Shown here one piece after another: positions 36,610 to 48,470 of a stretch of 64,000 nt of DNA (position 1 is its first letter; every line of letters starts with the position of its first letter). The notes beneath the pieces are model-generated. The model saw nothing but the letters and a program-made list of their open reading frames with translations, ran no database searches and was not told the origin of the DNA. Source of the DNA: Hanleya hanleyi (lineage: Eukaryota > Mollusca > Polyplacophora > Lepidopleurida > Hanleyidae); NCBI GenBank assembly GCA_036873755.1, contig JAVTVY010033740.1, forward strand, positions 79,783 to 143,782, written 5' to 3'. Both the position numbers and the translations under genes were made by a program.

Positions 36610-36910
36610 GAAAATGTATATACATCCACCCATGCACCCAGACCCCGATAAGCCCGGGGACGGATATTAGCCCCTTTGGGATAGGGTTGATAGGGTTTTT
36701 CCCCTATTGTAGGGTAAAGTCCGTGTTCCGCTTTTTTCTGGAGAAACTTTTACATGCACCCACCCATGCACCCAGACCCCGATAAGCCAGGGACCGATAT
36801 TAGCCCTTTGGGATAGGGTTGATAGGAGTTTTCCCCTATTGTAGGGTAAAGTCCGTGTTCCGCTTTTTATATTTTCGGTACAAATCCTAATTTTACATGC
36901 ACCCACCCAT
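36610..36910. repeat. Subterminal ~140-bp tandem repeats, right arm (about 2 copies)
   Basis: These are inverted copies of the left-arm units (25736-26180), one unit fewer. This accounts for part of the length difference between the arms. Confidence 0.75.
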
Positions 36911-37227
36911 GACTGGATCGCCCTCGAGGAGCGCTTCACTTTGGTACCTCACTCGACCACTAGGGGCCCCTCTCGCCCCTGAAGATTGCTGAACATTCTC
37001 ATGAAAACCCACGTATTTGGGATTACTTTCTGTCCGCGGAGGCAGACCGCATCACCGCCAAACCGCATCACCGCGGAGGAATCCCCTAACATAAAAACCC
37101 CAGCCCTAACATGTCTAAACATGATCCAAGGTCAAAGACGAAAGGATACAGGTCAAGTGCACTCAATGACCTTTGACCTCTGTGACCTCCCCGTCAATCA
37201 GACCCTTCCCGGTAGTTATATACTACT

Positions 37228-37233
37228 GAAGGG
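37228..37233. repeat. Target-site duplication GAAGGG (right)
   Basis: These six bases directly after TATACTACT are identical to 25386-25391. Confidence 0.85.
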
Positions 37234-39109
37234 TCTAGAGAATATTTTCTTCGTTCAAAAAAAGGCAGAGCATAGGAAAAGTAGTTCGCTCATGTGCAAA
37301 ACTGAAGTTGTTCGGTCGGATTCAAACTGAATCGCGTACGCGTGGGTTTTCCCCTATACGTCATAGCCACGTTTTAAAAGTCATCTTCCGCTATTGGTGA
37401 CGGGGCCATAGTAGAGTGAGTCTGGGAAACGGAGCATGCGCTGTGGGGAGGTGGGTGAATTGAGACAGTGAAATATCTAGGCCTATACGCCATGTCTTCT
37501 GGAATATTACTGCCTTTCAGCAATGTCAAAATCATAATCGACTATCTTGACTCAGCGTTGGCATCATCTTCACAAGTTCGGGTAAATAAAAAATCCTCGC
37601 AGAGGGTTTAACTGGAGTGAGTTCAAATGTGATTCAAATGAGTTCAGGCGTCGTTGTCTCTGTTATATAATCTCGTATATTTCATCCCTCACAATTATTT
37701 TTAATTATCATGTCGGTTTCCGAAAACTACGATTTTTGCATTGTACGAGATGTAAATGTTACCTTAACTCCAAAGATAGTTTAGCCAGCGATGAAATTCA
37801 AACCAGCCAAAACTCTTACCTCGCAGCTGATTGGCGTAATGAGCTGGTTGAACACGCTTACTGATTGATTCGATTTCAAGGAAACTCCTCTATCTACTTA
37901 TATCCAGAACTTCTATTAGTAAACTATCCAAACCAGGTGATCGATCGACACAGGCTCGCGAGGATGAGTCCACATGTAAGCAAGAACTTCTGCATTATGT
38001 TTAGAGATAGCAATCCAAAGGTGACATTCAATTTGCATTATCGATCGTTTACCTCAGATACATGAAAGGTTATCTACGACTGCCTATTGAAATGCTTAAT
38101 GCGTATCATGATCGGATGCGGTAGAAGATATGAGCCGAATTTTCTATCGAATAAGACATCTTTATGTTTACTGGTATGAACGTGATGTGAAACTGTCATT
38201 GTACGATATTGAGTTGGTGCATGCAGATGGCTCCCTACATTAGAACCGAATCATTGACATACTTGACAAACTGGCCTGAGATCGAATAATAAATCAGGAA
38301 CCCAGTTTGAATAGAGAAGAAAGCATTATCGTGGCTATATAGTTTAAAGTAATTTTATCGATGTGAAAATTGCGACAGAATCGAATCAAGTAACATGATT
38401 TTAATCCATGATCTACAGCCTAATGATGACGCCATGCTAACATCTGAAGAGAGGCATGGTAAATACATCAGATTAGACAGAATCACAATTCTTCTGCCCA
38501 TAGACACAACAAAAGATTCGCCGCCGAGTTAAACATTTCTTTATACCTCGAGCTTTTAAGAATTCAAGGATGAATGTTATTTGTCATTGAAATCAATATT
38601 GCGTGGATGTTCTTGACATCGTCTGCAGGGTGTGAAGTATATCGAACAATGTCTGTCACTAAGGACATAATTACACGACCTACTCCTTTGTGAACATTGG
38701 TCGTGATTATGGAGCATTCCTTTGTGCTGATAATAATCATCATTGGAGAAAAAACTGTTGTTGTGTTAACCTGGAGAACATATCGAGCTGAGAATATGAG
38801 CAGAAGCTATGAAAAGGGTAACTTGATGATTCCATTTGAATATCAGTCGGCGCGTTAATCCTAGTACCCGTGCCAACCACGTAAATACGGGAACAGTCCA
38901 ACGCAATTGTGACAGTCTGAGATACTCATAACCCTGTAAGAGGGAAAGCAAACTGTCGACTGATGGGACTCTAGCCCACCCCAGTTTTGATACTAACACC
39001 TTATCGTAAGTTTCCCGACTAATAAGGCGGCTGAATTGATCGCTTTTAGCTGGTATAGCTGTAAGAAGATGTAACAGTAAAAAAATAAAGGGAATACTAT
39101 GAAAATATT
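37234..39109. other. Intergenic DNA right of element A
   Basis: No gene was recognised. The stretch is AT-rich, without notable repeats. Confidence 0.4.
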
Positions 39110-39233
39110 GCCTTGTTTTGAGGGGAATATGCAGTTTTGTTGCCCCGAGGATGTGCATATTGCCCGTGCCGCAGGCGAGGGCAATATGCACAGCCGAGGG
39201 GCAACGAAACTGCATATTCCCCTCATAACAAGG
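39110..39233. repeat. Near-perfect palindrome (~55-bp arms)
   Basis: CCTTGTTTTGAGGGGAATAT at the left is mirrored by the 3' end at about 39233. The arms contain ATGCAGTTTTGTTGCCCC and TGTGCATATTGCCC, with a ~13-bp loop. A partial copy (GAATATGCAGTTTTGTTG) occurs again near 39664. This is a hairpin-type MITE or fold-back. Confidence 0.8.
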
Positions 39234-40632
39234 CAATAATTTCATTATTATATTTATCAACTTAACTCTGTGCTAATCTATTATCTATCGAGCAAAATAA
39301 TGTTCTATGTTTATTTTGGAAGAGCGCAATCCTTCTGAGTTGATTGCTTTCAGTGGGCAATCGCCAGCAACATTATTTTTCATGCACGAGATTCCACTGA
39401 TTCGGAGCTGCTTCACTATTATCGTGTAAATCTCGCAACGCACGTGTAGTTTGTTCGATGCCGCTTGTTAGTTACTCCGATATTGTGCTTGGGTACGATT
39501 CTACTTACAATTAGATGAGGGAAGATAATTTATTTCTGCTGTGTTCTCCAGCTAAAATCAACTCGACGAACTGCTCCATGATCGGCTGTTTGCAGCGCGA
39601 CTGAGAGAACGGAGCGACCTCTGTTGTAATTATCTCCCTTTAGTGTATATTCCATGGGGGGTGGAATATGCAGTTTTGTTGACCGGGGAATATGCAGTTT
39701 TATCTCATTACAATTTATATAGGGAGACACTCTAATAAATATAATAATTACAAATGTCCATATTTTACGTGAGGGTGCACATCAGCGGCTCTGGATTTAC
39801 TTTTCATTCCTGGAAATGAGCAAAAAGGACGGAAATAGCCTACTTCCTCTGTTCCAAGCATTCTCCGATTTTTTTATGGGTAAATCACGAGTGATTTTTT
39901 ATTTTAAAATCCACCTGTAGCTTTTAGAAAATGTTTTTATGAATGTACATTCAATTGTTCGATTTCTGACTAAACGACATCCCATAAAACCATCTGCTAA
40001 ACATACTTTCAAACTTTCCAATGCCCGCAACCTGTGCTTGGCGTGAGCTGTACGCATATAAAGGTGACATTTAACGGAGAATATAATTAAATAATGAATA
40101 TTACGCGGCTTCAATGCCAAGACTTTGTTGAATATACCACATGACCACTTTCGTGAGAAACTACGGAAAACTTTTCTCTGCCCTCTTAACATAAAAAACC
40201 GACCTTTCCGACAGCTTCCATTGGATGTTCCGGACTTGTGAAAATTATGAGGCAGCTCGATACACTGCAAAGGAATTAGCAGCTGAAATTTTTCGGTATC
40301 ATATGCCCTTGCACTTGGATCATTTGTTGCGCATTCGCATAATCAGTTATTATTAGTTTTTAACAGTTTTATTATTTTCACCCCTCAGCCCATAGGGCTG
40401 CGAGGTCTTGTCGTTGCCATGTACGTACGTCCGTCCATCCGTCCGTCCGTCAACATGTGTTCTTATCCGCTGAATATCTGCAGATCTATTAAGTCGGGCC
40501 TGACCAAACTTTGGTGAGAGCTTCCTGTATGGTGACTGATGAAATGATTAGGTTTTCAGATGGCTATGATGATTTTATGATTTTTATTTATTTTTTATTG
40601 TTTATTGATGCTCACCTTGTGCACTGCTATCT
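39234..40632. other. Intergenic DNA
   Basis: A (CCGT)n-like run lies near 40427-40451. No gene is supported. Confidence 0.4.
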
Positions 40633-40960
40633 ATGCCCATCAGGAACCCTTGGTTGTATGTTGCATTGTGACTTTTGAGCGTTCCCTGATTCCAAGAAGC
40701 TCTGTGTAGTGGTCCATTCGAAATTTAGACCATCTGGAGATATGCCCATCGCGAACCCTAGGTTGTATGTTGCATTTTGACTGTTGAGGGTTCCCGGATT
40801 CCAAGAAGCCCTATGTAGCGGTCCATTCGAGATTCAGACCATCTGAGATATGCCCATCGGGAACCCTTGGTTGTATGTTGCATTTTGACTTGTGAAGGTT
40901 CCCTGATTCCAGGAAGACCTGTGTTGCGGTCCATTCGAGATTCACGCCATCTGAGAATGG
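40633..40960. repeat. ~108-bp tandem repeat, 3 copies
   Basis: Units start ATGCCCATC at 40633, 40742 and 40850. Each contains GGTTGTATGTTGCATT and GGTCCATTCGA. Confidence 0.8.
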
Positions 40961-42710
40961 TTATCATTGGATGGAACCTCAAGGCTGTAAATTAATTCAC
41001 AAAACTTGTTACTGCAGGCTCTGGTACTTTAATTCCTCAGCAAGTATGCCAGTAAAGTTTCTGGAGGTTTAGCAGATTCTTGATGTGACATGGGCAGTGG
41101 CATCTAATTATTTTAGACCTGTATTCAAGAATATCTTTAATTTGTAAACAAACTTTTTTGCTGCATCTTTATTGAAAACGTGATTCCCAAGTTGCTTCTC
41201 AATTCACACATTATTGTGATATATGGGCGGCATGTCTGGATACGGATTAGAGAAACTATAACCAAGTTTTTAGATGGCCTTTGATGCGCTTATGGTGTGC
41301 AACAAGTATACGGTTGGCAAAAACAGTTTGGGTCCAGTTTTTAACAGATTTAACAACCAACCAACGTGATAATTGAGGTACATATTTTAGCCTATTAAAT
41401 TCCATTCTGGTGGTTTAATAGCACCACTCATGCATATGTCTTGGGCAGTTGAGCGGCATAAAAATGAAATTATGAAACTGTTGAAAATGAAACAATACAC
41501 TAGTAGGTATGTTTTCGCCTATTGGTTTTGCTGATCCAGGAAGAAAATCTATATTTTCTGTGTTGCAGGCTTTTATCGTACTATGCAGTCAGGTTGTTAT
41601 TGTTAGTAATTTGCTGGTAAACTTACGGGTCCCTTCTGCCCGCTGCCAACTTACATAATTTTATCGAGCAAAGGAGAGCAAGCAGCAATGTAGTGAATGA
41701 GCAACGAGAGACTTGAGTTCCACCAGAGATTCCGGTTGTTTTCATGCAATATTGTCCACAACTAACCAATATTTGAAAGATTAGATGCATTTCACAACTT
41801 TCATTTACTGTTTTAGGCGATTATCAAAGATGGGCATAACTTGTGAGTGTCCCGACTGTTTCATTCTGAGCAGTCAACTGTCGCAATTATTTGTTACTGG
41901 TACAACATAATGTTTTTATTTTCTTCACCGAACATATTATGGTACCTTTGAAATTATTTAAAACTATGTCAGTATTTCTGGCCGGACTCACATCAATTTT
42001 GAACCTGTTTGCGTACCTCCAGCGTATCCCTCCCCCCTTCCAAATAATAATGATAATGGTGGACATATGTCAATCAATTTGTTTCTATGCCAATAACCTG
42101 TCATCATACTTGCTCATGCATGATCTTTCTTGCCACTGATCAAGTTACACTTTCATGCATGCTGTTATCCTGCCACAGCGCTCGCGTTATGCAACTCGAG
42201 TCTATTATATGTATGGTATATCACGCAAGCCATATCCTACATGATCAGAACAAAAATCGGGCTGAGGGGTCAGCGCACCTTTTAAGTGCTTTCAATTCAT
42301 GTTTTTGTGGTACCGCAAATATAAACTTTATTACATAGTTATCAACTTACATACACTGGACATACAAAAACACATATAACATAGAAATACGTACAAACTA
42401 CGGACAAACATATATATATAACTCCAAGATTTTGGAATAATAATTCGTAAACAGTTCATTCTAGCTTGGGTATTGGCGCCTTCGTGTAAAAAGTTAAATC
42501 AAGGGTGAAACCTAGTCTGAATCTATTGACTGTTGCATATTGCGGAAGTAACGATGAAACGGTATATTCCAGTTTCTCAGTAAATTTATTCGTTCTGTTT
42601 TCATGTATGTAATTATTGGAATGTATTCGAAATGTAGGTCGTTGGAAATTTGAATTCATGTTTTTATTTGTTTGATTCCGCACTAGTTTCTTAGTATATG
42701 CACTAGATAT
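40961..42710. other. Intergenic DNA, nothing recognised
   Basis: The stretch holds short ORFs only, without protein-like content. Confidence 0.4.
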
Positions 42711-43078
42711 ATCGTGGCCAAGCTGGGTTATATTCCAACACCAGTTGATGAATAATACATTTCGTATGACTGTTTGACCTTGCTCTCCTATCTAACGATG
42801 AACTTGTATTGATGCACATGTGACTGGTAGAAACTGTCGTGGTGACTGCATAACAACTGGATAAGAGAAAAACATAAGCCGTCAAGAAATGACGAAGCTT
42901 ACTCGGAATCAAGAAATGGAGAGTACAATAAAATAGCCTTGACAGCTTCAAAGGCGATGTCAGTCGAGAGAATATTTTCCTTGCCCTTAGCCGCATGAAC
43001 CCACTTATGAGGCAGCTACACTGCAAAGGAATTGGCGACTGACATACTTTAGCATCATCATGGTGTATAGATGAACAT
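42711..43078 (+). repeat. Dispersed repeat family R3, copy 1
   Basis: About 368 bp is repeated almost exactly at 44165-44532. Both copies begin with GGCCAAGCTGGGTTATATTC. Confidence 0.8.
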
Positions 43079-44164
43079 CACAGGACCTACGAAGTACAGT
43101 AGGCATTAGGACTCGAACGCGAACTGAACTCTTGGAAATCCCCACCCCCAGTTGAAATCCTGCCTATATTAAGATTTTTTTCATCAAAAATCACCAGAAA
43201 TTTCCATCAAAAATAGGTCAGCTCAGAACTTGTTGGTAACAGTCTCCTAATGCGCCTTCATTCCAAAATAAATAACGATCACCGATTTAATTTTACATTT
43301 TTTTTTAAAGGAAACAGATTGAATAATATAGGTTTACTAGATTTCAAGCTTTACGTGTGAAAATACATCTACATCTCTTTAGTGGTTTTTAGTGCCCTTG
43401 TCCAGGATCAAAACAACTTTTTAAATCACATTATTTTCCCAACAATACACCAAATTTTTATATATAGTACTATAGTATAGAAAGGTAGCATTTATGTAGT
43501 TTACGGTAATTCAACTCGAGACCAACACCTTCTATGCACAAGATAATAATGATTCTATGTGATTCTCCTGAGCATAGCCGGTACAAAGACGAATAAATAG
43601 CGTCTCTACATCACGTTGTTATCTATATATATGAGACAACACATTTTGGGTATCGGCAATCTGATGAATGTACTATTCCGGTTTCCTTGTTTCACATTAT
43701 ATTCTATGGCAGTTGATCGGTGATTTTCTTTATGATAAACGTTAAACCACCTCAGCTTCGTTGTGCAAACAGCGCTGAATTTTTGAGGGTATATGCAGTA
43801 GGGTATTTTTAGCCGGAGAGTAACTGATAGGCCTTCTCATTAAATGCGATAAAACGCTGGAGCAAAACGGACCACAGTTTTCTTGGCAATGATGACATGT
43901 TTGGATGTGAAACAGGATACACGTTACAGGCTACAGCTTACATATATATAACAATATGCGGAAGTGTTAATTATCAATCTAATTTTAATCAGAATTATTT
44001 CAGATCAGAACTTGCTGGTAACAATGCCCTAATGCACGTTCATGCCAAAAATCAAGGTTCTAATGTCAATGGTTCTCCTTATTTTGCCGACGAAAGGATT
44101 CGGATGGACTGACTCACTCACTCATTACCGGACAATTTGCGATCTGTAGCCTACTTCGTAGGAA
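43079..44164. other. Intergenic DNA with fragments of another dispersed family
   Basis: Pieces near 43079-43255 and 43985-44055 match the tandem pair at 61398-61845 (phrases GTTGAAATCCTGCC and CATCAAAAATAGGTCAGCTC). No gene was seen. Confidence 0.5.
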
Positions 44165-44532
44165 TATCGCGGCCAAGCTGGGTTATATTCCAACACCAGT
44201 TGATGAATAATACACTTCGTATGACTGTTTGACCTTGCTCTCCTATCTAACGATGAACTTATATTGATGCACATGTGACTGGTAGTAACTGTCGTGGTGA
44301 CTGCATAACAACTGGATCAGAGAAAAACATAAGCCGTCAAGAAATGACGAAGCTTACTCGGAATCAAGAAATAGAGAGTACAATAAAATAGCCTTGACAG
44401 CTTCAAAGGCGATGTCAGTCGAGAGAATATTTTCCTTGCCCTTAGCCGCATGAACCCACTTATGACGCAGCTACACTGCGAAGGAATTGGCGACTGACAT
44501 ACTTTAGCATCATCATGGTGTATAGATGAACA
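44165..44532 (+). repeat. Dispersed repeat family R3, copy 2
   Basis: This direct copy of 42711-43078 has only a handful of differences visible by eye. Confidence 0.8.
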
Positions 44533-45037
44533 TCACATTTGAAAGCGTGACTGAGATACATCATTCTCTAGATAACGACCTCACAAACAAAATCATATGG
44601 ATTACGAATACTTATCGGCATTATGGATTTAATATTTCTGGAACATCATGATATATTGCCGGCATCATCAAAAACTGTGACCGTTCTCTCTTGCAAAACG
44701 AGAGATCCTGAAGGATCTTGGCGCCCACCATTGTCCGATAATTGTAAGCTAATAACAAGATGATCTTTTTGTCCATTGTTACTAAGAACGAACGATTGAT
44801 TTGTAATTTTGTTTACAGAATTTCGAATCTGAGCAAAAAAGATCGAAAATTAAAAGTGACACTGGAAAACACCAAGATATAATCTTTCTAAGTTTCAGGA
44901 GTTTCAAGATTTCTAGAAACTGTTCTTATGTCGGTTGTTTTTGTACAAGAGAAATGAGCAAAGTTAGTCTGAAAGTGAATGTATATGTACGGGGGATACT
45001 TCGTCTTCGTTTTGTAGTATTTTTTTTTTTGCACGTG
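44533..45037. other. Left flank of element B
   Basis: The start (about 44545-44700) is a partial inverted R1 module. The remainder up to the element tip shows no sign of the LINE that lies on the right side of element B. Confidence 0.5.
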
Positions 45038-46810
45038 AGTAGTATATAAAGGCTAAATTGAGTAACATTGACCTACTTAATGACGTCACATTGGGGAGGA
45101 TATGAGGAGGAACTTGATCACGTGATGATCACGTGATCAAGGCATGTCTAGATGGTGGGTGTGGGTTCAAAATGGCGGCTGATGTGGGTGTGGGTGTGGG
45201 TTCAAAATGGCGGCTGATGTGGGTGTGGGTTCAAAATGGCGGCTGATGTGGGTGTGGGTGTGGGTTCAAAATGGCGGCTGATGTGGGTGTGGGTGTGGGT
45301 TCAAAATGGCGGCTGATGTGGGTGTGGGTTCAAAATGGCGGCGCAAGGGAGCAAACGAGGCGGTGGGGAGGTCACGGGGAGAAAAAACCCTCACATTACC
45401 CTCAAAAAAACGTCTAAGCCATATAATAATAATAAACATAATCTATAGGTGTTGTACCATGTTAATAGGATCAGTCTAGCATCTGTACCTCCCTAGGGTC
45501 GAGTGTTTATTGTCCCGTGTATCTCCGCAAGAAAACAACAAACAAAATGGCGGCTCCAGGATGGTGTGGGGACGCCCTTTCCCCATCACGGCGTCGACCG
45601 TAGCGCCATCTGCACACATTGACGCAAGGGAGACAACTCGTGTACACCAACAGTATGGAAATAGCCGTGTTGGAGCTAGCGGAGCTACTCATGGGCCGAT
45701 GGAGTTGTATGAGGTATCAAAGTGAAGCTTATGTGAAGGGGCATCTGATGGGCTGGGTATGGGATTGAACTATCGGACTTCTGCGCATGCGAGGTGGCCC
45801 AAGGGTATGAAAATAGCCGTGTTGGAGCTAGCGAAGCTCCTAATGGTCCAGTGGGGTCAAGTGAGGTATCCAAGGGAAGTTTAGGTGAAGGGGCATCTGA
45901 TGGGTTGGGTGTGGGGTTGAAATATCGGCCTTCTGCGCATGCGCGGTGGCCCAAGGGTATGGAAATAGCCGTGTTGGAGCTAGCGAAGCTACTCATGGGC
46001 CGATGGAGTTGAGTGAGGTATCGATGTGAAGCTTATGTGAAGGGGCATCTGACTGGACTAGTGGGTTTGACATAGCGTCATTCTGCGCATGCGCATAAAC
46101 GTTTTGGGGTTTAGGGGAGTCCCTAATGATCCAATGGGGTCGAGTGAGGTATCCAAGCGAAGCTTTGGTGAAGGGGCATCTGATGGGTTGGATGTGCGGT
46201 AGGAATATCATTCTGCGCATGCGCAGATGCAATGCGGAGCTCTCGTCCAATCAGAAGCGAGTGTTTCAAATCCGCCACGGAGCTCTCGTCCAATCAGAAG
46301 CGGGTATTTTGACCCGGTGCATTATGGGACATATCCAAGATGGCGGCACGTGTGTTCAAGATGGCGGCACATCCGGTGTCGAAAACTGGCCATTTCTGTC
46401 GGGATGTGGTCACCTAGTGTCGAAAACTGGACCCTGTATGGATCCCGCTAGACGTGTTGGAGTTAGGGGAGCCACGAATGGGCCAATGGAGTCGTATGAG
46501 GTATCCAAGTGAAGCCTTCGTGAAGGGGCATCTGATGGGCTGGGTGTGCGGTTGAACTAGCGGCATTCTGCGCATGCGCAGTCTGGCCGTAGTATAGAAA
46601 TAGACGTGTTGCGGTGGTGGTGGTCCCCTAGTGGGTCGATGGGATCGAGTGAGGTATCCATGTGAAGCCTAGGTGAGGGAGTTACACTAGGGTGTCGTTT
46701 CCATTCTGCTGCGCAGCTCAAGTGGGGGTTGTGACGTCACTTCCGGGTTTTTCACTAAAACTACCTCCAAACATAGAAGAGTTCCTAATGTTTCCTCTTA
46801 GACGTCCGTA
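45038..46810 (+). repeat. Left terminal inverted repeat of element B
   Basis: The tip is followed by TGACGTCA (45081-45088) and a 27-bp palindrome of two CACGTG boxes (45114-45140). Six tandem units at about 45157-45345 each contain AAAATGGCGGC, a YY1-like site. From 45700 to 46600 a ~150-bp satellite recurs, with TGCGCATGCG near 45783, 45934, 46084, 46216 and 46568. The inner end (46650-46810) matches 57720-57880 inverted. There are no coding genes. Confidence 0.85.
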
Positions 46811-46965
46811 TGTTCAACCGCCGGGGTGTTTTCCCGGCGCGGCTCGCCCCGGCCCCCCAGCGCGAGCGCGCGCGCGAGTTCTCCGGAAGTGCGCGCGTCA
46901 TCCCCGGCAGTGCGCGCGCGGACGCATATCGCAAGTGTGTGACGCGCGCGGAGTATTATACAATC
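46811..46965. other. CpG-dense segment inside the left terminal repeat
   Basis: About 150 bp is very rich in CG dinucleotides (CGCGCGCGCG runs near 46864 and 46915) and holds a CCGGAAGTG ETS-type site. It is not coding. Confidence 0.7.
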
Positions 46966-47013
46966 GGATAGCGGTTGTCGTGAATAACAACAAGTTCAGC
47001 AATGTTTATATAT

Positions 47014-47068
47014 TTTATTATCCCCAATGTTACATCATACCCAGGCTGGGGGAGCCGCCCTGGGTATG
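47014..47068 (-). terminator. 3' stem-loop plus AATAAA for the zinc-finger gene of element B
   Basis: On the minus strand CATACCCAGGGCGGCTCCCC pairs with the following AGCCTGGGTATG (47068-47036). GATGTAACATTGGGGATAAT and AATAAA (47019-47014) come next. This is the same arrangement as in element A. Confidence 0.75.
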
Positions 47069-47375
47069 TTTAGTATGTTCACAGCAAAACAAATTGAAAT
47101 ATCAAACACCATGTTTTATTATTTAACGCACCGTCACATTAGGTACAAGGGTTTACTGAGCTCAAGTCAACGATCAGCATGTAGACATAGAGAGTATGTG
47201 CGGCATGGTATTCATCAGTGCGCAGGTGACGCATTCAACCGATGGTGGTGGTCGGTCAGCTTGGTCAGGAAAAACGTGATATTGGTTACCCTCTCTACCA
47301 CCCATTGTATGTTGGGGCGTTGACGATGTGCCCATCTCAAGGGTTCCACGGTGTCCAGTATCTCCAGCATCGTCT

Positions 47376-48131
47376 CTAGTGACCCCGGTTAATGATGGTG
47401 AACGGCTGGTCAGACACATAGATATTATTGCCGGGATAATAATACCGTAACTGGCCCGTCTTTTTGTGACGTAAGATGTATCCGAAAGCGACATTCAATT
47501 TAAAGGCCGTAGTTTGATCTTTGAAGATGGCTTCCACGTAGCTGCGTAGACAGGTGCGGTTGGTCAGTGGAAAATTGTAAATATCTTGAATAGGGCCATG
47601 AGGGTGGAAACAGTGCCGTGTCATGGACCAATGGCGCCGATCGATGTCACTCACTGGATGGTTGTCCTGTAAGAGATCGCCCAGAAAATGTTCGATGTTG
47701 TCAGGACTCGAAACCGTAACGCTGGGGTCCGGCTGGATACCCAGGCTCTTCTGAACTGTGGGTATAGGCGGGCTCTCCTTCATCGCATCACCATTGGCGT
47801 TCGTCTCCCCGGGCTTATCTTCACTGGGTCTGACCTTCCGCGGCTCCTCTTCAGTAGGAAGTTGTCGCTCAAACCGTAGAGACGGACCATGAATCAACCG
47901 TTGGTGTCGTAGCAACTGACTGCGGCGTTTGAAGCGTTGATCACAATCCTCGCATGGACGCTTGGGTGGCCCATGAATTGAACGTTCGTGGCGCAGTAAC
48001 TGATCCTCCCGATTAAATGACCGTGCGCAGGTTATACAAGTATACAGTCCATCGTTGTGGATGGAGGCGTCGTGGCGTCGTAAATTATCTAGACGAGTAA
48101 ACTGCTTCTGGCAAGTTGTGCAAGTGAACAT
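47376..48131 (-). CDS. C2H2 zinc-finger protein of element B
   Basis: The start is placed at MFTCTTC, matching the element A copies; the frame is open 27 codons further upstream but that part overlaps the TATA box. The 251-aa frame has three intact C2H2 fingers (residues 1 to about 83), a linker, and a shortened version of the conserved C-terminal domain (DIDRRHWSMTRHCF, DIYNFPLTN, FKLNVAFGYILRH, RYYYPGNNI). The frame closes just after IINR because one base is missing near 47380 compared with element A. Sequence homologous to the last ~45 codons continues to about 47235. It is transcribed toward the left tip. It sits where Polintons often keep early or replication genes, but no polymerase follows. 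Function is unknown; DNA binding is likely from the fingers. Confidence 0.8.
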   Translation of the reverse strand: MFTCTTCQKQFTRLDNLRRHDASIHNDGLYTCITCARSFNREDQLLRHERSIHGPPKRPCEDCDQRFKRRSQLLRHQRLIHGPSLRFERQLPTEEEPRKVRPSEDKPGETNANGDAMKESPPIPTVQKSLGIQPDPSVTVSSPDNIEHFLGDLLQDNHPVSDIDRRHWSMTRHCFHPHGPIQDIYNFPLTNRTCLRSYVEAIFKDQTTAFKLNVAFGYILRHKKTGQLRYYYPGNNIYVSDQPFTIINRGH

Positions 48132-48174
48132 CTTGGTGGTTGACAGTGTCTGATGAAACGGCAAGGCCGCTTCC

Positions 48175-48470
48175 CTTTTATAGCACGCTAGCTGGTAATC
48201 TATTTTTAGCACACTCTACCGCAAGTCGAGGATCCAAGACTGGTGTACTGGTGTACGACTGAGCCGCATTGCGCGCGCGGACGCATGAAGACCCTTATAC
48301 ATACCCAATGCAGGCGCAGACGCGAAGTGCCCGGATGATAGACACGGACGTCACCGATCCGAAAAGACACGGACTTTACCGAAAAGACACGGACTTTACC
48401 GAAAAGACACGGACGTACCCGAAAAGACATGGACGTACACGAAAAGACACGAAGGTGAACGCCATTGTGG
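48175..48470 (-). promoter_or_regulatory. TATA box and 20/21-bp repeats upstream of the element B zinc-finger gene
   Basis: GCTATAAAAGGG (TATAAAAG at 48182-48175) is shared with element A. At 48345-48460 five to six units GACACGGACTTTACCGAAAA and variants occur, the diverged equivalent of the element A minisatellite. A GTGGGAAACCCCCAC hairpin follows at about 48467-48481. Confidence 0.7.

Larger units (their letters stand above)
25392..37227. mobile_element. Element A: palindromic Polinton derivative carrying histone H3 and zinc-finger genes
   Basis: The element begins AGTGGTATATAACT and ends with the complementary AGTTATATACTACT. The AGT...ACT termini and the 6-bp duplication GAAGGG on both sides mark a completed Polinton-type insertion. 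The left arm (25392 to about 31457) and right arm (about 31478-37227) are inverted copies of each other over nearly their whole length. They carry H3, two zinc-finger genes, minisatellites and subterminal repeats in mirror order. The right arm is about 0.3 kb shorter and carries more mutations. No integrase, ATPase, protease, capsid or polymerase gene is present, so mobility would have needed proteins from another element. Subterminal motifs (TGCGCATGCGCA, repeats containing CGAGTG-AGGTATC) and the zinc-finger gene are shared with element B, so the two belong to one lineage. Confidence 0.85.

Noticed and set aside
38766..39260. 164-aa minus-strand ORF
   Set aside because: It runs across the palindrome at 39110-39233 and has no protein-like pattern; it is a by-product of the inverted repeat.
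45020..45037. Poly-T run before element B as a LINE tail
   Set aside because: Only 12 T's adjoin the tip and no LINE 3' end motif or open frame lies beside them.
46692..47126. 144-aa ORF through the CpG-rich tract
   Set aside because: High GC removes stop codons here. The translation is low-complexity Pro/Arg/Ala and lies in the terminal repeat.
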